A stretch of DNA of 64,000 bases from assembly GCF_036345175.1 (NCBI RefSeq), contig NZ_CP107780.1, forward strand, positions 6,200,001 through 6,264,000, read 5' to 3'. The stretch is from Streptomyces sp. NBC_00576 (GTDB lineage: Bacteria > Actinomycetota > Actinomycetes > Streptomycetales > Streptomycetaceae). Within the stretch, counting starts at the first letter, position 1; each line of letters opens with the position of its first letter. Shown one piece after another: positions 8,955 to 17,600 of the stretch. The position numbers and the translations under genes were made by a program. The notes beneath the pieces are model-generated. The model was not told where the DNA came from. It worked only from the letters and a program-made list of their open reading frames with translations, and searched no databases.

Positions 8955-9238
8955 CCGGAATTTGTGATTCCGGGTTTTCTGGGAAGCTCCCCGATCATGG
9001 CTTGATTTTCACTGTGATATTTTCGTTCGCATTTTCGGTCATGGCTTAAATTTCATGATCGGGAGTTTCATCGGGAATTTACCGACAGGGTCTCCCGGTC
9101 TTGACAGGTTCGTGATGTGGCCAACAATGGAATCGGTATTCCGTTGATCCGCCGGTCGGCTGTGGTCGATCGATCAGAGGTCGTCGGAGTTCGCCGTCCT
9201 GACCACGAACCCGTTTCGTGACAGAAGGAGGAACACCG
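8955..9238 (+). promoter_or_regulatory. AT-rich control region of the hydrazine/NRPS operon with several inverted repeats
   Basis: The region is clearly AT-richer than its surroundings and has no gene. It contains CCGGAAT-N5-ATTCCGG (8955-8973) and a spaced inverted pair, CTCCCCGATCATG (8987-8999) with CATGATCGGGAG (9054-9065). There are direct repeats of ATGGCTT (8997, 9041) and GGAAT-N4-ATTCC (9129-9142). TTGACA at 9101 could be a -35 element, but no good -10 is seen at the proper distance. The related GGAAT/ATTCC palindromes look like operator sites. All 15 tightly packed genes downstream probably depend on this region. Confidence 0.55.
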
Positions 9239-9958
9239 ATGGAGCCATGGTTAACCATGGCGCGTGCCGTGCCCCCGGAGTGGCCCCGCACCTACTGCTT
9301 TGCGCATGCGGGTGGCAGGGCGCAGGCATTCGTCGAGTGGCAGGAGGCGTTGGCCGGAGTGACCGCGCTGGTTGCGGTCACGCCGGTCGAGCGCACCGGC
9401 ATCGACGCCCTCTGTGATCAGGCCGCCGAGCTGATCGCAGCACAGCGCACCGGGCCGTTTCTGCTGTTCGGGCACAGTCTCGGCGCGCTGATCGCCTTCG
9501 AAGTGGCTCGCAGACTCGGCGACCGGCCCGCGCATCTGATCGCCTCCGGCTGTGTCGCGCCGAGCCTGCATCCCACCCCACGGATGGTCGAGGTGGCGGG
9601 GCTCGAGGGGCAGGGCCTGGCCGAGGCGCTGGCCGTCTATGGGGGTCTGCGGCCGGAGATTCTGGCCGACCCGGAACTGCAGGAATTCATACTCCCCGGC
9701 ATCCGGGACGATTTCGGAATGGTCGCGGATTATCGATACAGACCCGGCGCAGCACTACCGTTCGATATATCTCTGGCCAACGGTTTGGATGATCCGCTGG
9801 TGCGGCGCGATGATTTGTCGGACTGGTCGCGTGAGTGTGTCGGCGAGCCCGAGACGTACTGGTCCGAGGGAGGTCACTTCTATTTCGAGAGCGACCCGGA
9901 TCCGGTCATCGAAGTAATCCGCCGCGCGGCTCAGGCGTTGCCGGTCGAACTGATCTAG
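9239..9958 (+). CDS. Type II thioesterase
   Basis: ATG 9239 follows an AGGAGG site (9225-9232) at ideal spacing; the GTG at 9218 is rejected. The 239-residue product is an alpha/beta hydrolase of the stand-alone thioesterase family. It has YCFAHAGGRAQAF near residue 19, the nucleophile motif FGHSLGAL at about 79-86, an Asp in NGLDDPLV at about 182-184, and the catalytic His in GGHFYF at about 213. Such enzymes remove wrong or finished acyl groups from carrier proteins. The NRPS of this cluster has no built-in thioesterase, so this enzyme may release the product. It is the first gene of the operon. Confidence 0.85.
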   Translation: MEPWLTMARAVPPEWPRTYCFAHAGGRAQAFVEWQEALAGVTALVAVTPVERTGIDALCDQAAELIAAQRTGPFLLFGHSLGALIAFEVARRLGDRPAHLIASGCVAPSLHPTPRMVEVAGLEGQGLAEALAVYGGLRPEILADPELQEFILPGIRDDFGMVADYRYRPGAALPFDISLANGLDDPLVRRDDLSDWSRECVGEPETYWSEGGHFYFESDPDPVIEVIRRAAQALPVELI

Positions 9959-9986
9959 TTCTCAGCAGCGAGCGAGAAAGGGAAGC

Positions 9987-10814
9987 ATGCCCGACCAACG
10001 TAGTAAAGCCGCGACGTTCGCCGAACTGCACCGCACAGGAACCTTCGTGGTGCCGAACCCGTGGGACGCTGGAACCGCGCGGATCCTGTCCGGCTACGGC
10101 TTCTCCGCGCTCGCCACGACCAGCGCGGGCCTCGCCTTCAGCAGAGGCCACGCCGACGGCGTCCGGCTCGTCGGCCGGGACGAGACACTCGCCAACGCGA
10201 AGTCGATCGTCGAGGCCACCCACCTGCCGGTGACCGCCGATCTGGAGAACGGGTACGGCAACACCCCCGAGGACGTGGCCGAGACCATCCGACGTGCGGC
10301 TGAGGCGGGCCTTGTCGGGGCGTCGATCGAGGACGCGACAGGCGAACCGGGCGACGAGATCCGTGACTTCGCCGAAGCGGTCGACCGCGTCACCGCCGCA
10401 GCCGAAGCCGCCCGAGCGCAAGCGTTTCCGTTCACCCTGACCGCCCGTGCCGACAACTTCTTCCAGGGGCGTGCCGACCTCCACGACACCATCCGCCGCC
10501 TTCAGGCCTTCGCCGAAGCCGGCGCGGACGTGCTCTACGCACCGGCGTTGCCGAGCATGGACGCGATCAAAGCGGTCTGTTCCTCGCTGGACAAGCCGGT
10601 CAACGTGCTCGCCGCCGGTCCCGTCCTCGAGCGGTCGGTCGACGAACTGTCCGACCTGGGCGTCCGCCGGATCAGCCTCGGCTCGGCCCTGCCCCGGGCC
10701 GCGCTGACCGCGGTGCTGGACGCGGCGGCCGAACTCGCGGGGCCAGGCACGTTCGGCTTCGCCAAGTCCGCGCTCAGTTATGCCGAATCCAACGCCCTGC
10801 TGGGCACGTTGTGA
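9987..10814 (+). CDS. Isocitrate lyase/PEP mutase superfamily protein
   Basis: The 275-residue product starts at ATG 9987 after AAAGGGAAGC. The family is shown by FVVPNPWDAGTARIL near residue 18, ADLENGYG at about 83, SIEDATG at about 112, and LTARADNFF at about 152. The PEP-mutase signature EDK-X5-NS is absent (IEDATGEPG instead), so it is not a phosphonate-forming mutase. The family includes C-C lyases and oxaloacetate decarboxylases acting on small 2-oxo or 2-hydroxy acids. Its stop overlaps the next start (GTGA). The role in the pathway is unknown; it may supply or trim a small acyl building block. Confidence 0.8.
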   Translation: MPDQRSKAATFAELHRTGTFVVPNPWDAGTARILSGYGFSALATTSAGLAFSRGHADGVRLVGRDETLANAKSIVEATHLPVTADLENGYGNTPEDVAETIRRAAEAGLVGASIEDATGEPGDEIRDFAEAVDRVTAAAEAARAQAFPFTLTARADNFFQGRADLHDTIRRLQAFAEAGADVLYAPALPSMDAIKAVCSSLDKPVNVLAAGPVLERSVDELSDLGVRRISLGSALPRAALTAVLDAAAELAGPGTFGFAKSALSYAESNALLGTL

Positions 10815-11701
10815 TCCCGGCCTACCTCACCGCACCCCGCTATCTGCTCGGCGAGATCGAACACGACCACCACGAGATCCCCGGTTTCGCCGCGCGCGCC
10901 CGCGAGTACGGAATGCAGCCCGACGCCCCTCTCTGGGGCTGGGGCAAGATCTTCCGCACCGAGAAGCCGCTGGAGGAACTGATCGTCGAGACCGGGAAGA
11001 AGATCGTCGACTCGGGGGAAGTGGACCTGCTGGTGTTGTGCTCGACGAAGTTCCCCGGCGACGCACACACCCACGGCGGGTTCATGGAGGCGGTCTTGAA
11101 CGGCCTCGGTCTCGACTGCCCCTTCTTCGGCCTGACCCTCAACCGATGCACCAACCTGGTGACCGGGCTCGGCGTGGCCGAGGCCTTCGTCCGGACCGGC
11201 ATGTACCGCAACGTCCTGGTGATCACCGCGGACCGCTGCGCCACGGAGTCCGACCGGATGGAGAACTTCGCTCTCTTCAGCGACGGCGCCGCCGGCTGCC
11301 TGGTCACCGCGCGGCCGGGTGACTACGAGATCCTGGGGTCGGCCGGCGCGCAGGACACACGGACGCTGGCCCGGGGCAACGAGATCAGCTCGGACCTGTC
11401 GCGCCAGGCCAACGACATCCTGCTGACGCGCCATGGACTGACTCCCGACGATCTGGCCGGCGTACTGCACAGCAACCTGTACACCCCGATCGTCGTGATG
11501 AAGGAACGCCAGGCCGGCTTCACGGCCGCACAACTCGACACCACCAACACGGCCCGGACCGGCCACTGCTTCGCCGCCGACCCGCTGATCAATCTTGCCG
11601 ACCGCCGCACCGAGCCAGGTGGGTACTACCTGCTCGCCGCGAGCGTGCCGGGTTCCCGCGCCGCGATGCTGCTGCACCAACCCACCACGGCCACGAGCTG
11701 A
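10811..11701 (+). CDS. KASIII-like (3-oxoacyl-ACP synthase III family) condensing or acyl-transfer enzyme
   Basis: The 296-residue product starts with GTG overlapping the previous stop. The thiolase fold shows VDLLVLCSTKF, the likely nucleophile Cys in LTLNRCTNLVTG near residue 112, FSDGAAGCLV, and the catalytic His in GVLHSNLY near residue 221. The usual third residue, Asn in NTS, is not obvious; the corresponding region reads TGHCFAADPLINL. That suggests a CerJ/DpsC-type member that may transfer acyl groups rather than elongate them. It is slightly shorter than the usual 320-340 residues. Partner substrates are unknown. Confidence 0.78.
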   Translation: MIPAYLTAPRYLLGEIEHDHHEIPGFAARAREYGMQPDAPLWGWGKIFRTEKPLEELIVETGKKIVDSGEVDLLVLCSTKFPGDAHTHGGFMEAVLNGLGLDCPFFGLTLNRCTNLVTGLGVAEAFVRTGMYRNVLVITADRCATESDRMENFALFSDGAAGCLVTARPGDYEILGSAGAQDTRTLARGNEISSDLSRQANDILLTRHGLTPDDLAGVLHSNLYTPIVVMKERQAGFTAAQLDTTNTARTGHCFAADPLINLADRRTEPGGYYLLAASVPGSRAAMLLHQPTTATS

Positions 11702-11732
11702 ACAGCCTGAGGACAGCGTCCGGAGGTTTTCC

Positions 11733-13904
11733 ATGTCCGCTTTCACCCTGCCCGACACCTTCGTCGTAGCACCCCTGTCCACTTCCGAGTTCGACCCGGC
11801 CACCGGGCCGCTGGCCGCCGAAGTGATCGCCGCGGGCCCCGAGTCCGTCTACCACCGGTTGGTCAGCGATCAGGAGTCCGAGGTGGTGTTCCTCCTCGCC
11901 CGGCACGTGCTGAATGGTTTCCTCGGCGCGTCGGGCTCGCCGACCGCCCAGGAGACCCGTGAGCCGGGGGCCGATGGCATCGCAGAACGGACAGCCCAGG
12001 TGGGCCGGCAGATCACCGAGATGCTGCAACCGTTGCGCGAAGCCGAACCCCGGGTACGCGACGCCGTGCTGGCTCAGCGCGCGCCACTGGCCCTCATCGG
12101 GGGCTGCTGGCTCGACTCGGTCTCACAGCCCGCCACCCAACCCGCGACTGTGGTGAACCAGTTGGTACGCCACCAGTTCGTCTGGCGCGGCGAAGGCAAT
12201 CCCCGGCGTTCGCTGCAGCAGCTGCGCACGCGCGCGCTGGAAGGAACGGGCGTGTTCCTGCCCGATGTCACGGCACAGGATTTCCTGCGGCAGGCGCAGG
12301 CCCGGCCGCTCACCTCCTGGCACGGCGCCTACTGCCTCAGCCTGGCCAAGCTGTCGGCGACGTTCCTGCCCGAAGTGGTCGGCACCCACTACGTCATGGC
12401 CGCGCTGGGCGTCGACGAACTGCTGCTCGGCACACGGCCCCTGCTCACCGAAGCGGAGTTGCGGGCCACGCTCGCCGACTACCTCGCACTGGCCTCACCG
12501 CCGGTCAGGAGCAGGCTGTACGCCGCGGTCACTCGCACGCTGGCGATGGAGATGGAGCACGGGAAACTGCTCGCCGACGTCGCCGAGTGGCACGCGGGTC
12601 TTTCGCTGGACGCGCAGGTCGCGCAGATCGTGGCCAGGCACGCTCCGTTCGCCGGCAAGCAGCACCGCAGCGTCCGTGTCGGTGGCCGGCCGCTGACCGA
12701 ACGGTTCGCTGATCCTGACTCCGATCTGGCCGCGTTCATCGCCGATTTCCGGGCGTCACCCCAGATGAAGTCGCGCGAGGGCGGGTGCCGGTTCGTGCGG
12801 GCCATCAAGTTCGGTGGACCTATGTTCGGCATTTTCGACGAGCGCGAGGCGGCGACCTTCCAGCGGTGGGCCGAGGCGATCGCCGCAGGGGACCCGCCCG
12901 ACATCGAGCTCATCCCGAACACGGCCGGTGACGATGTCGCGCACGCACTCGCGGAAACGATCCGCGCGACGCCGCCCGGGATACAGTCCGGCACCGCCAC
13001 CCGTGACGACGAACGTGAATTCCTCCACCGCCTCGTCAACATCGAGAACTTCCCCAACACCCTCGCCATCGCGCGCGCGAACGCCGAGGAGGGTCTCGCC
13101 CGCGCCGAGATCCTTTTCGAGCACGGCGACAAAGGCATCCTCACCGACGCCAGCTGGTTCGAGTACTCGCCATCGGCGCTGAACGAGCGCGTCGACCGTA
13201 TCTACTGGGACAAGCTGGTCAACCCCTACCAGCCACTGACCGAGCTCCCGGACCGTGACGAGGTGGTCTTCGGCCAGACGACCTTCGCGCTCGGCAGCAT
13301 GATCGACGGCGCATGGGCACACCGCATCGGCGCGACCGGCCGCTACACACGCCGCAGCGACGGCATGCTCTACTCGATCTACGCCGACGAGATGGGCCGC
13401 GGTGACATCGGCAAGAACCACATCACCCTGATCTACCAGGTGCTCGCCAGCCTGGGCATCAAGGTTCCCCACCTCCGGGACACCGCCTTCCTCGACCAGG
13501 ACGAACTCCCCGACCATCTTTACGGGTTCTCGCTGTTCCAGCTCAGCCTCGCGCTGTTCCCGGACTCGCTCTACGACGAGATCCTCGGCTACAACCTGGG
13601 GATCGAGATGTTCGGGCTCGGCACCATGCGCATGCACGAGATGCAGAAGCTGCGTCACCACGGCTTCGATGTCGCGTACGAGGAAGCGCATCTCTCCATC
13701 GACAACCTCTCCGCCGGTCACGCTCGGCAGTCGGCCGAGATCGTCATCGCCTACCTGCACGACGTGGAGAAAGTGTCCGGAGCCGACGCGGTGCCGTCGC
13801 ACTGGCGGCGGATCTGGCGCGGCTACGCCTCGTTCGCCTACTTCGTCGAGCACGAGCTGGTGGCCGGCCTCACCCGGAACGAGCCGGTGGACGTGGTCAT
13901 CTGA
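11733..13904 (+). CDS. Large haem-oxygenase-like diiron oxidase (iron-containing redox enzyme family)
   Basis: The 723-residue product starts at ATG 11733 after CGGAGG. It seems to have two helical lobes. In the C-terminal lobe, IEMFGLGTMRMHEMQKL and EEAHLSIDNLSAGHARQSAE (about residues 620-670) give the spaced Glu/His/Asp ligands of haem-oxygenase-like diiron oxidases, the fold of SznF, BesC and UndA. The N-terminal lobe (about 205-280) has LPEVVGTHYVMAALGVDE and EMEHGKLL, a possible second set of ligands. HDO enzymes hydroxylate nitrogen or cleave C-C bonds, so in an N-N cluster it is a candidate for oxidising the hydrazine or amine nitrogen. Its TGATG stop overlaps the next start. The double-lobe reading is inference. 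Confidence 0.72.
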   Translation: MSAFTLPDTFVVAPLSTSEFDPATGPLAAEVIAAGPESVYHRLVSDQESEVVFLLARHVLNGFLGASGSPTAQETREPGADGIAERTAQVGRQITEMLQPLREAEPRVRDAVLAQRAPLALIGGCWLDSVSQPATQPATVVNQLVRHQFVWRGEGNPRRSLQQLRTRALEGTGVFLPDVTAQDFLRQAQARPLTSWHGAYCLSLAKLSATFLPEVVGTHYVMAALGVDELLLGTRPLLTEAELRATLADYLALASPPVRSRLYAAVTRTLAMEMEHGKLLADVAEWHAGLSLDAQVAQIVARHAPFAGKQHRSVRVGGRPLTERFADPDSDLAAFIADFRASPQMKSREGGCRFVRAIKFGGPMFGIFDEREAATFQRWAEAIAAGDPPDIELIPNTAGDDVAHALAETIRATPPGIQSGTATRDDEREFLHRLVNIENFPNTLAIARANAEEGLARAEILFEHGDKGILTDASWFEYSPSALNERVDRIYWDKLVNPYQPLTELPDRDEVVFGQTTFALGSMIDGAWAHRIGATGRYTRRSDGMLYSIYADEMGRGDIGKNHITLIYQVLASLGIKVPHLRDTAFLDQDELPDHLYGFSLFQLSLALFPDSLYDEILGYNLGIEMFGLGTMRMHEMQKLRHHGFDVAYEEAHLSIDNLSAGHARQSAEIVIAYLHDVEKVSGADAVPSHWRRIWRGYASFAYFVEHELVAGLTRNEPVDVVI

Positions 13905-15085
13905 TGACCGCGACCATCTCCCCCAGCACCTTCGACACACGGATTCTGTCGCTCCCCCTGTATGAAGATCACCACCGAGAACTGGCCCAGCGCCTGGTGA
14001 CCTGGTGTGCGGAGCACCAGGACCTGCTCGCCGCTGCCGGCCAACCAGAAGCGGACGGCCTGCGGATCCTGCACGCGCTCGGCGACGCGGGCTGGCTGGC
14101 GTTCCTCGACGGCGGCCCTGACGACTACCGCGCGTTGTGCCTGGCGCGGGAGGCACTGGCGTACCGCGGCGATCTCGCTGACTACGCGTTCTCCATCCAG
14201 GCCCTCGCGGCCACCCCGATCCGCCGCTTCGGCACCGACGACCAACGCCGCCGGTATCTGCCAGGACTGGCAGCGGGCACGCTGTGCGGTGCCTTCGCGG
14301 TGTCCGAGGAGTCGGCGGGTTCGGACGTCGCCGCGATCAGTCTTGACGCGCGCGAGACGGAGACCGGCTGGATGCTCAACGGCGGTAAGGCCTGGGTGGC
14401 CAACGCGGGTGTCGCCGACGTCTACACGGTGATAGCGCGCACCGGTCCTGGGCCAGGTGCGTTCGGACTCAGCGCGTTTCTGGTGCCCGGGACCACCCCC
14501 GGCCTGCGCGTCGAGCCGGTGCCGATGATCGCCCCGCGTGCCTTCGGGCACCTGGTGTTCGACGACTGCGCGCTGCCGCGGGAGGCGTTGCTCGGCCGGC
14601 GTGGCGGCGGGTTCCCGGTCGCGATGGAGGTCCTCGACCGGTTCCGGATGACCGTCGGCGCCGCCGCGCTCGGCTTCGCCCGCCGGGCCGCCGACGCGGC
14701 GCTGGCCAGAGCACGCGACCGGCCGATGCTGGGCGGGAAGCTGTTCGACCTGCCCACAGTGCGCGCCGCCTTCGCCGACATGGAGGTCAAGCTGGACGCG
14801 GCCGCGCTGCTTGTGGCCCGGTCGGCCTGGGAGATCGACCACGGCGGCCCCCGCTACGCCAGGGATTCTGCGGTGGCCAAGCTCTACGCCACCGAGGTCG
14901 CACAGGAGGTCGTGGACAGCGCGGTGCAGATCTTCGGCGCGGCCGGCCTGGTCCGCGACAGCCTGCTGGAGCGGCTGTACCGGCAGATCCGGTCGCTGCG
15001 GATCTACGAGGGCTCGTCAGAAGTGCAGCAGGCGGTCATCGCGTCGGCGATCGATCCGCACAGGACACACCGAGGGGCATCATGA
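13904..15085 (+). CDS. Acyl-CoA dehydrogenase-like flavoenzyme
   Basis: The 393-residue product has the normal acyl-CoA dehydrogenase layout. The N-terminal helical domain is followed by GAFAVSEESAGSDVA (about 128-142), GWMLNGGKAWVANAGVADVY (about 156-175) and the C-terminal helices. The catalytic Glu is in IYEGSSEVQQ near residue 368. In the triacsin and azaserine routes such enzymes dehydrogenate a carrier-bound hydrazinoacetyl group to a hydrazone, and I infer a similar step here. Start and stop overlap the neighbouring genes (TGATG, ATGA). Confidence 0.88.
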   Translation: MTATISPSTFDTRILSLPLYEDHHRELAQRLVTWCAEHQDLLAAAGQPEADGLRILHALGDAGWLAFLDGGPDDYRALCLAREALAYRGDLADYAFSIQALAATPIRRFGTDDQRRRYLPGLAAGTLCGAFAVSEESAGSDVAAISLDARETETGWMLNGGKAWVANAGVADVYTVIARTGPGPGAFGLSAFLVPGTTPGLRVEPVPMIAPRAFGHLVFDDCALPREALLGRRGGGFPVAMEVLDRFRMTVGAAALGFARRAADAALARARDRPMLGGKLFDLPTVRAAFADMEVKLDAAALLVARSAWEIDHGGPRYARDSAVAKLYATEVAQEVVDSAVQIFGAAGLVRDSLLERLYRQIRSLRIYEGSSEVQQAVIASAIDPHRTHRGAS

Positions 15086-16188
15086 CGCAGCCACTTCCCG
15101 CGACGCCGATTACGGCGCCCACCCATCCCGACCCGTATCCGTTCTACGCCGATCTGGTGGCCAACCGGCCGTTCGGCTACGACACCGGCAGCGGCCTGTG
15201 GGTGGCGGCCGGGGCCTCGGCGGTGTCCGAGGTGCTCACCAATCCGGCCTGTCGGGTCCGGCCGAGCACCGAGCCGGTGCCGCGCGGCCTTCTCGGCACC
15301 CCGGCCGGCGACGTGTTCGGCGAGCTGGCCCGAATGACCGACGGTCCCTCACAGGTGCGGCGCAAGCAGCTCCTGCTCGCGGCGCTCAGCACGGTCACCG
15401 AGGAGCAGGTCGTCGGGCCGGCCGCGGAGCAGGCGGGCAGGTCGACGGACTGGGCGGAACTCCAGTTCGGGGTGCCCGCACGAGTGGTGGCCTCACTGCT
15501 CGGCCTCGCCGGGGACATCCCTGGCGAGGCTGCCCGGCTCATCGGCGAGTTCGTCCGGTGTCTTCCCGCCTCGGCCACCGCGGAGGACCAGGTCGCCGCG
15601 GCCGCCGCGGCCGACCGGTTGCTCGACCTGCTCGGCCCACGGCTACGCGCCGAGAACGGCGGCCTGATCGGCGAACTGGTCCGTCTGGCCGTCCGCGACG
15701 ACTGGCAGGAGACCGCCCCGCTGCTGGCCAACGTGATCGGCCTGCTGGCGCAGACCTACGACGCCACAGCCGGCCTCGTCGGCAACACCCTGCTCGCACT
15801 GGCTCGCCACGGACAGCCGGACGATCTCCGGGCGTTCGTCGCCGAGGTGGTCCGGCACGACGCGCCGATCCAGAACACTCGCCGGTTCGTGGCGACCGCG
15901 ACCACCATCGCCGGTCACGAAGTCCCGGCGGGCTCAGCGATTTTGCTGCTGCTCGCCGCAGCCAACCGCGACCCGCTGGCCAACCTCGATCCCCACGCGT
16001 TCCGCCCCGACCGGGCCGATCCGCAGGTGTTCACCTTCGGCCAGGGGCCCCACCGGTGCCCAGGTCACGTCGTGGCTGCCGCGATCACCATCGGCGTGAT
16101 CTCCACAGTGACCGGGGTGCCCTCCCACGAGGGCTACCGGCCCTCACCCAACGCCCGCATCCCCGTCCTGAAAGGGCAGTTCCAATGA
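15082..16188 (+). CDS. Cytochrome P450 (short form)
   Basis: The 368-residue product overlaps the upstream gene by ATGA. Haem-binding motif FTFGQGPHRCPG lies near residue 315, an E-x-x-R (AEVVRHDAP) near 254, and an I-helix-like AQTYDATAGL near 224. It is shorter than most bacterial P450s (about 400 residues), mainly at the N-terminus. It is one of two P450s in the operon and probably tailors the carrier-bound or released product. Confidence 0.88.
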   Translation: MTQPLPATPITAPTHPDPYPFYADLVANRPFGYDTGSGLWVAAGASAVSEVLTNPACRVRPSTEPVPRGLLGTPAGDVFGELARMTDGPSQVRRKQLLLAALSTVTEEQVVGPAAEQAGRSTDWAELQFGVPARVVASLLGLAGDIPGEAARLIGEFVRCLPASATAEDQVAAAAAADRLLDLLGPRLRAENGGLIGELVRLAVRDDWQETAPLLANVIGLLAQTYDATAGLVGNTLLALARHGQPDDLRAFVAEVVRHDAPIQNTRRFVATATTIAGHEVPAGSAILLLLAAANRDPLANLDPHAFRPDRADPQVFTFGQGPHRCPGHVVAAAITIGVISTVTGVPSHEGYRPSPNARIPVLKGQFQ

Positions 16189-16301
16189 CCCGATTACGGC
16201 TCAGGCACGAGGCGCGCGGGACTGGACGGAGAGTGGCGGCGGTGTCGGCCGGCGTGCTGGCCGTCGAGTCCTCAACCGAAAACGGGGGTGTCGAAGAATG
16301 A
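16185..16301 (+). CDS. 38-residue coupled small ORF between P450 and hydroxylase
   Basis: ATG 16185 overlaps the P450 stop (ATGA) and the TGA at 16299 overlaps the start of the next gene (ATGA). The product is basic at the N-terminus (MTRLRLRHEARGTGRRVA) and acidic at the C-terminus (ENGGVEE). It matches no family I know. It may be a real small protein, or just a coupling leader that carries ribosomes across the 110-bp gap to the N-hydroxylase. Confidence 0.4.
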   Translation: MTRLRLRHEARGTGRRVAAVSAGVLAVESSTENGGVEE

Positions 16302-17599
16302 CCGACAAGCACTTCGGTGTGCTCGGTATCGGTGTGGGTCCGGCCAATCTCAGCCTGGCCGCGCTGTTGTATCCGCACCGGGACCTGCCCAGCCTGTTCC
16401 TCGACCGCAAGGAAGCCTTCAGCTGGCACGACGGCCAGCAGATCCCCGGCACCTCACTGCAGGTGTCGATGTTGAAGGACCTGGTCAGCCTCGCCGATCC
16501 GACCAGCAAGTTCTCGTTCCTGAACTACCTGCACGACCAGGGGCGGATCTACCATTTCATCAACGCCCAGTTCGACGAAGTGCCACGACAGGAGTTCCGC
16601 AACTACCTGGAGTGGGCGAGCTGGCGCATGAAGAACATCGTGTTCGGCGAGGAAGTGCGGTCGGTCGACTTCGACGGCGTGTTCAAGGTGCGCACCGACG
16701 AGCGGGTGCTCACCGCGGACAACATCTCCGTCGGCGTCGGCAGCCGGCCGTGGATTCCGCCGACCGGGCAGGGCTGGGATTCGCCCAGCCAGTTCCATGT
16801 GTGCGACTTCGTCGACAACGCCGTCGATCTCGGTGGCAAGCGCGTCGTGGTGGTCGGCGGCGGGCAGTCGGGCGCAGAGGCCTTCCTGGACCTGATCTCC
16901 CGTGAAGGCAGGCAACTTCCCAGCAGGGTGTCGTGGTTCTCGCGGCGCCGCAATTTCCTGCCCATCGACGACTCACCGTTCACCAATGACTTCTACATGC
17001 CGTGTTACTCGGAGTACTTCTACGGCTTGGAACGAGCGACCCGTGAGCGGATCAACCAGGAGAACGTCCTGTCCAGCGACGGGATCTCCGAGTCGACGCT
17101 TCGTGCCATCTACCAGCGGACCTACTACCACCGGTTCATCGCGCGCTCGCCCGGTCTGATCAGGCTGTACCCGAACCGGGAGATCACGGGCGTGGCCCAG
17201 GCCGGTGCGGGATGGGACCTGACGGTGGTCAACAAGGACCGGCCCGACGAACCCCGACATGTGACGACCGACGTGATCGTCTGGTCGACCGGCTTCCGCA
17301 CCGGACTGCTGGAACTGCTCGACCCCTTGGCGGACCGGCTCGACCGCGAGGGCGGCGAGTACCCGGTGGACCGGGACTACGCGGTGCGCTGGGACGGCCC
17401 CGAGGGCCACAACATCTTCATCCAGAACGGAACCCCCACGCAGCGTGGTCTCGCCGACAAGAACCTGAGCCTTCTGGCGTGGCGCAGCCAGCGCATCGTC
17501 GACCGCCTGCGCGGTGTACAGCGGGAAGAACAGCTCTCCTCCTTCGTCGAGTGGGCGAACGAGGGCAGCGAGGACGGCGAGCTGCGAGGGAGGGTGTGA
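16298..17599 (+). CDS. L-lysine N6-monooxygenase (SidA/IucD/PvdA family), hydrazine pathway type
   Basis: The 433-residue flavin-dependent N-hydroxylase shows FAD motif GIGVGPANLSLA (about 10-21), substrate-region motif LQVSMLKDLVSLADPTSKFS, NADPH motif VVVGGGQSGAEAF (about 184-196) and the C-terminal STGFRTG. The family makes N-hydroxy-ornithine or N6-hydroxylysine for siderophores. Here there is no siderophore synthetase, and the next two genes are the partners found with Spb38/Tri26-type lysine hydroxylases. The predicted product is therefore N6-hydroxylysine, feeding N-N bond formation. It is coupled to the small ORF by ATGA. Confidence 0.93.
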   Translation: MTDKHFGVLGIGVGPANLSLAALLYPHRDLPSLFLDRKEAFSWHDGQQIPGTSLQVSMLKDLVSLADPTSKFSFLNYLHDQGRIYHFINAQFDEVPRQEFRNYLEWASWRMKNIVFGEEVRSVDFDGVFKVRTDERVLTADNISVGVGSRPWIPPTGQGWDSPSQFHVCDFVDNAVDLGGKRVVVVGGGQSGAEAFLDLISREGRQLPSRVSWFSRRRNFLPIDDSPFTNDFYMPCYSEYFYGLERATRERINQENVLSSDGISESTLRAIYQRTYYHRFIARSPGLIRLYPNREITGVAQAGAGWDLTVVNKDRPDEPRHVTTDVIVWSTGFRTGLLELLDPLADRLDREGGEYPVDRDYAVRWDGPEGHNIFIQNGTPTQRGLADKNLSLLAWRSQRIVDRLRGVQREEQLSSFVEWANEGSEDGELRGRV

Positions 17600-17600
17600 G

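Noticed and set aside
9987..10814. PEP mutase and hence a phosphonate pathway
   Set aside because: The EDK-X5-NS signature is missing and no phosphonopyruvate decarboxylase or other phosphonate gene is nearby.
16298..17599. Siderophore-type lysine/ornithine hydroxylase
   Set aside because: No NIS synthetase, hydroxamate NRPS or siderophore transport gene is present; the adjacent DAO and cupin-MetRS genes point to hydrazine formation.
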